From Proteobacteria bacterium CG1_02_64_396 (GTDB lineage Bacteria > Pseudomonadota > MNWR01 > CG1-02-64-396): a stretch of 32,384 bases of DNA. The number at the start of each line of letters is the position of its first letter. The stretch's first letter is position 1. The DNA lies in assembly GCA_001872725.1 (NCBI GenBank), contig MNWR01000025.1:1-32384 (forward strand). The letters are read 5' to 3'. Shown here piece by piece: positions 25,008 to 32,276 of the stretch. The notes under the pieces are model-generated. The model was not told the DNA's origin. It did no database searches and saw only the letters and a list, made by a program, of their open reading frames with translations. Made by a program: the position numbers and the translations under genes.

Positions 25008-25654
25008 TCGAGCTGCACAACATCGTCAAAACCTTCCGCCCCTTCGCCCCCCCGAAGTCCTGGTTCCACGCCCCCCCCATCGACCGCCCCCTGCCGGTGT
25101 TGCAAGGGATCGATCTGCATGTGCGTCCCGGCGAGGTGGTAGGAATCCACGGCGCCAACGGCGGCGGCAAGTCGACCCTGCTGCGACTGATCGCTGGGCT
25201 CATCGAACCCGACGCCGGAACCCTGCGTCGTCCCGAATCGGTGTCATTACTGGATGCGGATCGCCTCCAACTGGAAGAGCGGCTGACCATCCGAGAAAAC
25301 CTGACCTATCTGGGCGCCCTACGCGGTCTGGGGCAGAGCGAATGCCATCAGCGTTTGAAAGAGCATGCCCGCTTGCTCAACATCGACTACCTCGACCGGC
25401 GGGTCAACGGCTGCTCCAGCGGCATGCGTCAGGGTGCCTACTGGCTGTTGGCGTTATTGCCTCAAAGCCCGGTGCTGTTGCTCGACGAACCCTTTATCTC
25501 GCTCGATGAAGCGCACATCGAGACAGCGATCACCCACCTACGCCACTGGGTTGACCAAGATGAACGGGGAGGGGTGGTGGTCAGCCATCAACGCAATTGT
25601 CTTGAGCGCTGTAGCGACCGAGTGTTGCATCTGAATCAGGGGCGATTGTCATGA
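25004..25654 (+). CDS. ABC transporter ATP-binding protein
   Basis: 216 residues. Walker A is G-A-N-G-G-G-K-S-T, the signature is C-S-S-G-M-R-Q (a relaxed form common in ABC-2 exporters), Walker B is V-L-L-L-D-E-P, the D-loop is S-L-D, and the H-loop is V-V-V-S-H-Q. All ATPase residues are present. It overlaps the permease gene by ATGA. With that permease it should form an exporter. The position next to the peptide-modification genes suggests the modified peptide as cargo. Confidence 0.93.
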   Translation: MIELHNIVKTFRPFAPPKSWFHAPPIDRPLPVLQGIDLHVRPGEVVGIHGANGGGKSTLLRLIAGLIEPDAGTLRRPESVSLLDADRLQLEERLTIRENLTYLGALRGLGQSECHQRLKEHARLLNIDYLDRRVNGCSSGMRQGAYWLLALLPQSPVLLLDEPFISLDEAHIETAITHLRHWVDQDERGGVVVSHQRNCLERCSDRVLHLNQGRLS

Positions 25655-26472
25655 ACAGGGCGGCTTGGCTGCTCTTAGGGGCAACCCTGCGCTTTCAATG
25701 GCAAGGCTGGAAAACCCACCGTCTGGGGATGGTGCAATCGCTGATCTGGGTGGCAGCCTCGGCCCTGATGTTTTTCGGGATCGATCGGCTCTTCGCGTTG
25801 CTCGGCGACGAGCGCCCCCTCGACATCGGCGCCTCGTATCTGGCCTATGTGCTCATTGGCATGGCGGTCAACGGGGTGGTCATGAATCTGATGTTCGGGC
25901 TGGGAAAGCAGATGGGACGCATTGAGTACGGTGGGCAGCTGGCCTGGATGTGGAGCGGAAGCACCCACCTGCCACTGCCGCTCGTCCTGTTGATCGGCGC
26001 CGTTCCCGGCCTTGGAACGCCGCTGCTCGAGATGGGGCTCTTTGCCCTGGTCGCCTGGGCATTGGGGATTGCACTACCCGAGGCCAATTGGCTTGCGGGG
26101 GCGGTGGTTCTCCTGGTTTCCATGCTCGCTTTTGTCGGCTTCGGCCTGATCACCGCCGCCTCTCAGCTCTGGTTGAAGAAGGGCAATCCCCTGGGATTTT
26201 TATTTGGAGGGGTGGCAACAATCCTCGCCGGATTGTATTTCCCGGTATCGGTCTTGCCTGAGATGCTGCACCCCATCGCCCTGGCCATACCCCTGACCTA
26301 TACCTTCGATGGACTACGCGATGCCTTGATCCATGGTGCGTCATGGGTCGACGTCTGGCCGGACTTGGCCATGCTGACCTTGTTCGGAGCAGGATTCTGG
26401 GTTGCTGGGCTTTGGGGTCTTCGCGCAGCCAAGCGGCGTGTTCTTGAAGAGGGTTCTTTGGGACTCGACTAA
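25651..26472 (+). CDS. ABC-2 type transporter permease
   Basis: 273 residues with about six membrane spans. The late segment G-L-Y-F-P-V-S-V-L-P-E-M-L-H-P-I-A is the typical ABC-2 exporter region before the last spans (usual pattern G-x-x-F-P-x-x-x-L-P). It is the last gene of the overlapping plus-strand run from rpe. A weak inverted repeat with CAAAGGG/CCCTTTG at about 26488-26514 may help end transcription before the convergent transglutaminase-like gene. Confidence 0.9.
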   Translation: MNRAAWLLLGATLRFQWQGWKTHRLGMVQSLIWVAASALMFFGIDRLFALLGDERPLDIGASYLAYVLIGMAVNGVVMNLMFGLGKQMGRIEYGGQLAWMWSGSTHLPLPLVLLIGAVPGLGTPLLEMGLFALVAWALGIALPEANWLAGAVVLLVSMLAFVGFGLITAASQLWLKKGNPLGFLFGGVATILAGLYFPVSVLPEMLHPIALAIPLTYTFDGLRDALIHGASWVDVWPDLAMLTLFGAGFWVAGLWGLRAAKRRVLEEGSLGLD

Positions 26473-26528
26473 ATCCTGCCCCGTGGCAAAGGGACAACGG
26501 CCAATCCCCCCCCTTTGTTATGCTTTTG

Positions 26529-27170
26529 TCACACAAGTAATGTACCGTTAGGGTGGAGAGGGAGTCGTTCATTGCGATCCTGAGGGATGTCGTGACGGTG
26601 CAGTACGATCAAACCTGATTCGGTCAAATAGTGTTCCAGAGACGCTGCGGTTTCGGACAATCCATCTGCGGCCCACCAGGTTTCCTCGTTCCACACCTCG
26701 ACCCAAGCATGGGCGGTATCCCCCTCAGGTTTTAGCCCAATGCACAACCGTGTCGACAGACCCAGCTCATAACCTCGGCGAGCCAACAGGACCGCCCGTC
26801 CCTTGCAGTCGAGTTGTGGCCACATGGCTGCCTCGGCCACCGTGAGCCAAGGTAATCCATCTCGATAGGGGCAGTGTCGATACAAAACGCGGGCGTATTC
26901 CGTCCAATCGTGCAAGGGAGCATTCGAGGGTGCCGCAGGTCGGGGCGCTGTTGTGATCGATTGGATCGCCAACTGCTGACGACCGGCCCGCCATGCCCAA
27001 CGCCACCCCTTGGTCCGCACGCAACGCAGGCGCACCCAACTATGGGCCAGAAACCCATAGCTTCCCAAGACCAAGCGGCGAAGCCACAACCTAGACCACG
27101 GAGATAGCGGATCAAGACGACGCCCTATCCAACGGCGCCGTCGGTATCGATACGCCCAAGAATTCGACAT
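26529..27170 (-). CDS. Transglutaminase-like protease, lasso-B2-like
   Basis: 213 residues. An arginine-rich N-terminus is followed by a transglutaminase-like core: catalytic Cys in L-D-C-K-G-R-A-V-L-L-A-R-R-G, His in T-A-H-A-W-V-E-V and a likely Asp in A-A-D-G-L. The A-R-R-G...A-H-A-W-V-E-V pattern resembles the B2 leader peptidase of lasso-peptide systems. In this locus it could remove the leader of the Cys-rich peptide. The ATG at 27170 shares the bases CATG with the start of the divergent gene at 27169. No better downstream start is seen. Confidence 0.75.
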   Translation of the reverse strand: MSNSWAYRYRRRRWIGRRLDPLSPWSRLWLRRLVLGSYGFLAHSWVRLRCVRTKGWRWAWRAGRQQLAIQSITTAPRPAAPSNAPLHDWTEYARVLYRHCPYRDGLPWLTVAEAAMWPQLDCKGRAVLLARRGYELGLSTRLCIGLKPEGDTAHAWVEVWNEETWWAADGLSETAASLEHYLTESGLIVLHRHDIPQDRNERLPLHPNGTLLV

Positions 27171-28848
27171 GACTTATTTCATCACCCTCATTGTTGCCGT
27201 CTGTAGCATTCTCTATGAGTTGATTCTGGCCCAAAGCCTATCGCTATTGATGGGCAACACGGTTTTGCGTTATTCGGTCACCATCGGCCTGTATCTGTTT
27301 TCGCTTGGCGCGGGGGCATTGCTTTGCGAGCGCTGGGGATGGTCAAAAGGCTCGGCACGCCCCCGTCTGATCCGTGTGGAGCTTCTGCTCGGGCTGGCGG
27401 GAGGTGCCTCTGTTCTACTCTTGGGGCTTTTCGCCGTCGCCGAACGGATCATTCATCTCTATCTGGGGTATCACTGGGGCGAACCCGGTTCTTTCTACCA
27501 AACCGTTTTTTTGATCCTTCTGCACCTGCCGATCATATTGATCGGTCTTCTCTCCGGTTGTGAAATCCCGCTTCTGGTGAACTTAAAAAGCGAAGAGGAC
27601 CCCCTCTCCAACCCCCTCAACAAGATTCTGGCCGTCGACTATTTCGGAGCGCTGCTCGGCTCCATCCTTTTCCCCATCTACCTTTTGCCACAATGGGGAC
27701 TTTACGCTACCGCCTTCGCCACCGCTTTTCTCAACGGCCTGGCTTGTCTGGCCTTGACCCTGACCTATCGGCCCATTCTCAAAAAAGCCACCTACGCCGG
27801 AGTCGCCCTTGTCATCCTTATGGGCGTAGGCATCCTGCAAAGCCAGTCCCTCCAACAAGCAACGCTGCGCTATTACTACTATTTTTTTTTGATCTATGAG
27901 CCCACCTTCGATCTGTGGCGCCCCCTGAAAATCGGGGATGACATCCAACGCATCCCCTCGCGTTTTCAAAGAGTCGAGCTGATCCCCTATGGCTCTCTCC
28001 TCCCACCCGACCTCCTTCAAGAGGACCTGGGCGCCAAATTTCGGGCTGAGCCCGACTTTCCTAGGTACTGGGTATTGCGGCTCAATCGTCGTGCGCAATG
28101 GAGCTCCAACCTAGAGGAGTACTACCACGAGCCCTTTGCCCATTTTCCCATTCAGGTACGGGGCTCTGTACCACGCAAGGTTCTGATTCTGGGTGGAGGC
28201 GACGGCTTGTTGGCCAGGGAATTATTGAAATACCCGCAGGTACACATCACTCAGGTGGAACTGGATCCCACTATGATTGAGACCGCGAAACACCATCCCA
28301 TCTTTCGAGCTATGAATCACGGCAGCTTTGACGATCCGCGGGTCACCATCGTGCAACAAGATGCTTTGATCTACCTGAGCCAAAACCAGGAATCCTTTGA
28401 TGCCATTTACGCCGATTTCCCAGTACCGGTCGATTACGACCTCTCCCGGCTGTACAGCGCCACCTTCCTTGAATTGGTCCGTCAGCACCTCAGCGACAAC
28501 GGTTTTGCCGTTATGGATGTCCCCTTCGAAACAGGCTCACGGGAGTGGTCCATCCTCATGGCCACGGCAAAAGCGGCCCAATGGCATGATTTACAGCCCT
28601 TCGGGGAGAAAAAAAGCGGGGAGAGTTTCATACTGGGTTGGAGCGACAACGGGGAGAGAACAAACAAAACGGCCATGTGGCATGACTGGAACATTCCACT
28701 CTATATGCTGAACGCCACATCCATGGCCCAGGCCGTCGATTATGGCGCGCGCATCAGCGCAGGGATTGATCCTCACGCACCGGCCAACACCCTCGACCGC
28801 CCTCGGCTTCCTCTGCTCGGCGAGCAAAAACTAGTCGCAATCTGGTAA
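27169..28848 (+). CDS. Membrane protein with spermidine-synthase-like domain
   Basis: 559 residues. About seven membrane spans fill the first 240 residues. Then comes a Rossmann methyltransferase-like fold with V-L-I-L-G-G-G-D-G (nucleoside binding), V-E-L-D-P and D-A-L-I-Y-L, as in spermidine synthases. The catalytic loop is D-F-P-V-P-V-D-Y-D-L-S-R-L-Y-S, where most relatives have D-x-P-D-P or D-S-S-D-P. The second Asp, the usual catalytic base, is Val here, so ordinary aminopropyl transfer is doubtful. It lies inside the candidate peptide locus and may modify a membrane-side product; this is inference. Confidence 0.85.
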   Translation: MTYFITLIVAVCSILYELILAQSLSLLMGNTVLRYSVTIGLYLFSLGAGALLCERWGWSKGSARPRLIRVELLLGLAGGASVLLLGLFAVAERIIHLYLGYHWGEPGSFYQTVFLILLHLPIILIGLLSGCEIPLLVNLKSEEDPLSNPLNKILAVDYFGALLGSILFPIYLLPQWGLYATAFATAFLNGLACLALTLTYRPILKKATYAGVALVILMGVGILQSQSLQQATLRYYYYFFLIYEPTFDLWRPLKIGDDIQRIPSRFQRVELIPYGSLLPPDLLQEDLGAKFRAEPDFPRYWVLRLNRRAQWSSNLEEYYHEPFAHFPIQVRGSVPRKVLILGGGDGLLARELLKYPQVHITQVELDPTMIETAKHHPIFRAMNHGSFDDPRVTIVQQDALIYLSQNQESFDAIYADFPVPVDYDLSRLYSATFLELVRQHLSDNGFAVMDVPFETGSREWSILMATAKAAQWHDLQPFGEKKSGESFILGWSDNGERTNKTAMWHDWNIPLYMLNATSMAQAVDYGARISAGIDPHAPANTLDRPRLPLLGEQKLVAIW

Positions 28849-28885
28849 ACCTGCTCTTCCTTTTAGGAAGCCCTGCGGCCGTCCA

Positions 28886-29074
28886 TCACGACATGCTGGC
28901 GGTTCGTCCCGGTTTGAGATTGCAGCCCGCCTTGCGCTTGCACCCATTCGGGGTCTGGCAGGAGGGCGAGATGTTTTTCTTGGTGCATTTTGAAGTCTGT
29001 TGCGCCCCAGCGGTATTGCAGTCGCTGATATCAACATGAATCAACCGGGGGGTGCTCCAAGTTGGACGGTTCAT
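28886..29074 (-). CDS. Candidate Cys-rich precursor peptide (62 aa)
   Basis: 62 residues. The ATG overlaps the stop of the radical SAM gene as ATGA. A perfect AAAGGAGG lies 9 bases upstream at 29084-29091. Five cysteines stand at residues 19, 30, 39, 45 and 51. The N-terminus has W6-S-T-P9-R-L11, like the Y-x-x-P-x-L leader motif bound by PqqD-type domains in lasso peptides. The C-terminus is A-S-M-S, ending in serine, the residue that HprK-like lasso kinases phosphorylate. The core is rich in Lys, Arg, Ser and Thr. I infer that it is the substrate of the radical SAM, PqqD and kinase genes of this operon. I do not recognise a known precursor family. Confidence 0.72.
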   Translation of the reverse strand: MNRPTWSTPRLIHVDISDCNTAGAQQTSKCTKKNISPSCQTPNGCKRKAGCNLKPGRTASMS

Positions 29075-30186
29075 AAATTAACGCCTCCTTTAACCGCACG
29101 AATAGGAATGGTCCGACGTTCGTGAAGGGGACCGATGGTCTTCCCATCGCCCTGCAAAAGCAATGGACAGCGCGGATCGGGAGCCCGCCAAGTACCAAAA
29201 ACCTTATGGGCATTGGCCCTACATCCCCCTTGACATTCCTCCAGCCAGAGGCAGTCGCGGCAAACCTGCGGCAACCACGCCTCGTCCCTAAAATGACCGT
29301 ACAACCCCGGCAAGCGACGATAGGCGCCGATCCATCCATGTTCGAGGACCCGATTGGCAATCCCGGCATGCCAGGTGGCGTTGCACGGGATCATTGAACC
29401 ATCGGGCAACAGGGTTACCACCACCTGATTGGCACTACCCAGCGAACACAGACCCGGCTTCCCCGACGATTGCAAGGTCAATGACATACTGGAAAACCTC
29501 AGTCGATCACTGTCCCCAAAGGCGTCCACCTCCGCCTCCAATCGCTGCAACACCTCCAGGTCGGGTTTCAGTTCTTCCCAATGAGCACCAACATTGGCCC
29601 GCCCCATCGCCCCCACCTCGGCAAGCGAGATGCGGTTCACCCCGAACTCAAGCAAGCGATCGATTAACGGCAACATCTCATGCTGATTGGCCCGGGTAAC
29701 CGTGACCTTGACCTGGGTACGCAACCCCGCCTGTTTCATCCAGCCCAAACCCCGGAGAATGAGATGATGAGCGTGTCGACCCATCAGTGCGTCATTCACC
29801 TCGGCTGTGGCGCCGTTGAGGCTAATCTGTCCCTCCTGCAATCCCGCCTCCACCAAACGGGCAACCCGATCCTCGGTGAGCAACATCCCATTGGTGGTGA
29901 GATAAACATAGACGCCTCCCTGAGCCAGCAGGGTGACAATCTCCTCAAGATGGGGAATCAACGTCGGCTCCCCCCCAGTCAAAGTCACTCGCATGACCTC
30001 CCCAGCGAGCATCTCCTGCGCCACACGCAGGTGCTCCTCCCGAGTCAACTCCTGCGTCATGACTTTTGGATGCGGTTCCGACTCGACCATGCAGAAGGAG
30101 CAAGCCAGATTGCAACGATTGGTCAGCATCCAGAAAGCATCGAGAGGACCTGGCCAGATCCGTTCGTGGGTTTCCTCTATCGACAC
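29071..30186 (-). CDS. Radical SAM / SPASM peptide-modifying enzyme
   Basis: 371 residues. The [4Fe-4S] SAM motif is C25-N-L-A-C29-S-F-C32, with the SAM-binding G-G-E-P soon after. The C-terminal SPASM region has C-S-L-G, P-C-N-A, C-R-D-C, E-E-C-Q-G-G-C and a last R-C-P, enough cysteines for two auxiliary clusters. SPASM enzymes modify ribosomal peptides, for example by making thioether or C-C links. The GTG start at 30186 follows GGGAGG and overlaps the PqqD gene by 10 bases. The 62-aa peptide follows directly, and its five Cys make thioether formation the first guess. Confidence 0.93.
   Translation of the reverse strand: MSIEETHERIWPGPLDAFWMLTNRCNLACSFCMVESEPHPKVMTQELTREEHLRVAQEMLAGEVMRVTLTGGEPTLIPHLEEIVTLLAQGGVYVYLTTNGMLLTEDRVARLVEAGLQEGQISLNGATAEVNDALMGRHAHHLILRGLGWMKQAGLRTQVKVTVTRANQHEMLPLIDRLLEFGVNRISLAEVGAMGRANVGAHWEELKPDLEVLQRLEAEVDAFGDSDRLRFSSMSLTLQSSGKPGLCSLGSANQVVVTLLPDGSMIPCNATWHAGIANRVLEHGWIGAYRRLPGLYGHFRDEAWLPQVCRDCLWLEECQGGCRANAHKVFGTWRAPDPRCPLLLQGDGKTIGPLHERRTIPIRAVKGGVNL
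29084..29091 (-). promoter_or_regulatory. Perfect Shine-Dalgarno for the 62-aa peptide
   Basis: AAAGGAGG on the minus strand, 9 bases before the ATG at 29074 and inside the last codons of the radical SAM gene. It is the strongest ribosome-binding site I noticed in the window and indicates high translation of the small gene. Confidence 0.85.
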
Positions 30187-30473
30187 GCTGCCGCCTCCCC
30201 GATATGCAACAGCGACTGCTCAACCAAATCGTCAATAAAGGTCTTAATCTCAGCGCGCATCTGGTCTGGGTCACCAGCGAAGGCCGCGCTCATGGCCTGC
30301 GCCAGATCGTCCATCGTGAAATCATCCCGTTCAGCGATCCAACGCCACATGGCCACGGCGGTCCCCTCAAGATAGAAAACCTCTCCCGAGTCGGCTTGAT
30401 AAAGCACCGTCTTGTCGTCGATCACGCGGGCGATCACCCAGCGCGGGCGATGAAACCGAGTCACAGCATTCAT
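30177..30473 (-). CDS. PqqD-family peptide chaperone
   Basis: 98 residues from the ATG at 30473, which overlaps the kinase stop as ATGA (a second ATG is 12 bases upstream). The pattern V-L-Y-Q-A-D-S-G-E-V-F-Y-L-E-G-T-A-V-A-M-W-R-W-I and a helix ending I-D-D-L-V-E-Q-S-L-L is the PqqD/RRE winged fold that binds leader peptides. In lasso systems the equivalent is B1. It sits between the kinase and the radical SAM gene and likely presents the Cys-rich peptide to both. Confidence 0.88.
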   Translation of the reverse strand: MNAVTRFHRPRWVIARVIDDKTVLYQADSGEVFYLEGTAVAMWRWIAERDDFTMDDLAQAMSAAFAGDPDQMRAEIKTFIDDLVEQSLLHIGEAAACR

Positions 30474-31405
30474 GAATCCATCCATTGGGTGAGCAACGCG
30501 GGTAAATCATCGAGATCCCGCTCTAAGTCGTATTCAATCCCTACGAGGGGTACTTGGTTCAGGATCCGCTCCAAAGTATCGAACAGTTGGCGATTGTACC
30601 GTTTGACCTCTTGAGCGATCTCGCTGGTGTTGGCTGGGTCGAGGTACTCTCGATGCATCTCTTCGATCAATCGCGTCCACAAATCCCACCGACCTACCGA
30701 CATGCACCGGGCCTTCTCAACGGATCGAGGTTGCAACAACACGATTCCCCCCAGCGGTAACGGGGTGGTTTCATAGTGAGAAGAGACATCCCAACGTTCC
30801 CCATGATCGTTGAAGAAGCCCTGGTAGGACTGGGTTTTCCCCTCCAACCCTAACCGCCGCATGCCCCAAACACTGGTTCGTAAAGCGCGCGGAAGAGGGA
30901 ATACCCGGCCATCGGCCATTAAAGCATCTTCATCGCTGAGATAACGCCCCCCGGCGCGCACCCAACGGGCGGTGATCGTGGTCTTACCAGCACCCGAGGG
31001 GCCGACCAACGCATAACCTTTGCCTTCATGGACCAAAACCGCGGCATGGAGATGCAAGACATGGTCATGGTGCTGTAGCAAGCGAAAGCGCAACAAAACC
31101 GCAGCATAAACAATGGTTGTCAACACCTTCTCATCGATGCTGTAAGGCCCCTCCAAAACGACATCGGCCACCCCTCGTATGGGGTCGACCTCGGGACGAA
31201 CCCGATCATAGGGACCAACCTCGCCTTCTCCACCACGACGTAAAGTCAGGTGCAACGCCGCAGCGGCGCGCTCGGCAACCGGACCATCACAAAAAAACGG
31301 CCCTGCTTCCCGCCGCAACGCGGACACCAACTCCGGCATGTCGGTACGAAATAAAATCGTTTCTCCGCCCCAGGTCAGAAGACAGTCGGACAGCGGGAGG
31401 GTCAT
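30470..31405 (-). CDS. HprK-related kinase
   Basis: 311 residues. The P-loop is V-G-P-S-G-A-G-K-T-T near residues 134-143, just after H-L-H-A-A-V-L-V-H, and an acidic block Y-L-S-D-E-D follows as in HPr kinases. It lacks a typical HprK N-terminal domain and is one of the HprK-related proteins found with PqqD genes and in phospho-lasso clusters, where the kinase acts on the C-terminal serine of the peptide. The candidate peptide here ends in serine. It is the first gene of the minus-strand operon, with the ATG at 31405. Confidence 0.87.
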   Translation of the reverse strand: MTLPLSDCLLTWGGETILFRTDMPELVSALRREAGPFFCDGPVAERAAAALHLTLRRGGEGEVGPYDRVRPEVDPIRGVADVVLEGPYSIDEKVLTTIVYAAVLLRFRLLQHHDHVLHLHAAVLVHEGKGYALVGPSGAGKTTITARWVRAGGRYLSDEDALMADGRVFPLPRALRTSVWGMRRLGLEGKTQSYQGFFNDHGERWDVSSHYETTPLPLGGIVLLQPRSVEKARCMSVGRWDLWTRLIEEMHREYLDPANTSEIAQEVKRYNRQLFDTLERILNQVPLVGIEYDLERDLDDLPALLTQWMDS

Positions 31406-31422
31406 ATCGATCGCATCCTGAT

Positions 31423-31452
31423 AGTTATAACGGCGACGGTCTCAAGTTATAA
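31423..31452 (-). promoter_or_regulatory. Two TTATAACT direct repeats upstream of the kinase operon
   Basis: On the minus strand TTATAACT occurs at 31452-31445 and 31430-31423, 22 bases (about two helical turns) apart. The nearer copy contains TATAAC, which could act as a -10 box giving a very short leader. No clear -35 is seen at the right distance. Possible promoter or operator of the peptide operon. Confidence 0.35.
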
Positions 31453-31552
31453 GGTTCATGGGACAAACACCCATCACTCCACCGACATGGTAACCATCGG
31501 GGCGCATCGAAACCATTCGCGCCAATCTGCTGCCCGGTCTTTTTGTATCGCT

Positions 31553-31701
31553 GGGGAAGCGCTGATTGATGAGCGCTTCCGAGCGGCTCAGGGATGGGCT
31601 GCACGTGGTGCGCTGTCGTAGGAGGCGACCCCGTCGCCGAAGCTTTTGGTTTTTGCGGAGCGTGCCGATTCAAGGCAGGGGGCCTTTATTCAGCGTTTCC
31701 C
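31553..31701. repeat. Dispersed structured repeat, copy 3 (inverted, degenerate)
   Basis: Reverse-oriented relative of the elements at 15632 and 21983. It keeps GGAAGCGCTGA/GCGCTTCC, the CAGGGATGGGCTGC block and GTGCCGATTCAAGGC. The middle is replaced by a REP-like palindrome GTAGGAGGCGACCCCGTCGCC (31618-31638) of the type seen at 14281-14682. Confidence 0.6.
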
Positions 31702-31869
31702 TAGGAGTCTGTCGGGCTTGAGCGTCCGTAGCGAGCCGAGTGGGGAATCGAGGCCAAATTTTCACGGTTTTGAGGATCATAGTGGTGGCTATGTGACGAA
31801 AAACCGGGGGAATTTGGACCGATTACCCGCCGGCGCAGTAGGACGATCTCAAGTCCGACAGACTCCTAG
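31701..31869. mobile_element. 169-bp MITE with 22-bp terminal inverted repeats
   Basis: CTAGGAGTCTGTCGGGCTTGAG at 31701-31722 is matched inversely at 31848-31869 with one mismatch. The interior is itself an imperfect palindrome (GGCCAAATTTTCACGGTTTT against AAAACCGGGGGAATTTGG). It encodes no transposase. The same end sequence, CTAGGAGTCTGTCGGACTT, stands at 32130, before an IS256-family transposase start, so that element is its likely helper. Confidence 0.8.
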
Positions 31870-32019
31870 AGGCAAAACACCGAAGGTCTGGCCCAAATAA
31901 GACGTGGTCACGGCCCCGATGGGAAGCTCTCAAAAAAGGGGTATCGGCGCCGTTTCAACCCGATAAGTGCTCGATAAATCAGTATAAATAATCCTGTTTT
32001 CCTCGATTCGAGCCCCCCC

Positions 32020-32133
32020 ATGACCGCCACCCGATACACCATCGAATTCCAGCCCCGCATCCCCGAGGGCTTTCCCGGCAGAGAGATCTGGCCTCCAGCA
32101 TCCAATCTGGCATCTTTTCATTTCAGGCGCTAG
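32020..32133 (+). pseudogene. Possible 5' remnant of an alpha-glucan phosphorylase-like gene
   Basis: A 37-codon frame whose first 18 residues (R-Y-T-I-E-F-Q-P-R-I-P-E) resemble the start of the DUF3417 domain of alpha-glucan phosphorylases. After that the similarity seems to continue in another frame (L-S-R-Q-R-D-L-A-S-S-I), which suggests a frameshift. It ends at the IS end at 32130. It could also be chance. The stretch 31870-32019 before it shows only a possible AT-rich promoter (TATAAATAAT) and no gene. Confidence 0.28.
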
Positions 32134-32148
32134 GAGTCTGTCGGACTT
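32130..32148. repeat. Left end of an IS256-family element
   Basis: CTAGGAGTCTGTCGGACTT matches both ends of the MITE at 31701-31869 and lies 130 bases before the transposase start, a fitting place for the left inverted repeat. The right end is outside the window. Confidence 0.6.
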
Positions 32149-32276
32149 TTCCCAAGGACATGAGACGATATGAGGTTAGTGCAACCTTCATTCTGTAATT
32201 TCTGCCTTCCCTGTTGGCCGGGGTCTTAGGTTCTTCTTTGATGCCGCTTTTCACTCACCCTTGAAGGAGAAACGTC

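Noticed and set aside
28831-29037. Alternative frame overlapping the Cys-rich peptide
   Set aside because: No ribosome site, starts inside the peptide gene and lacks any motif; the 28886-29074 frame has the perfect Shine-Dalgarno.
31425-31673. 82-codon minus-strand frame upstream of the kinase, considered as a second precursor
   Set aside because: It spans the dispersed repeat and REP-like palindrome, has a Pro/Ala-rich random composition and no good ribosome site.
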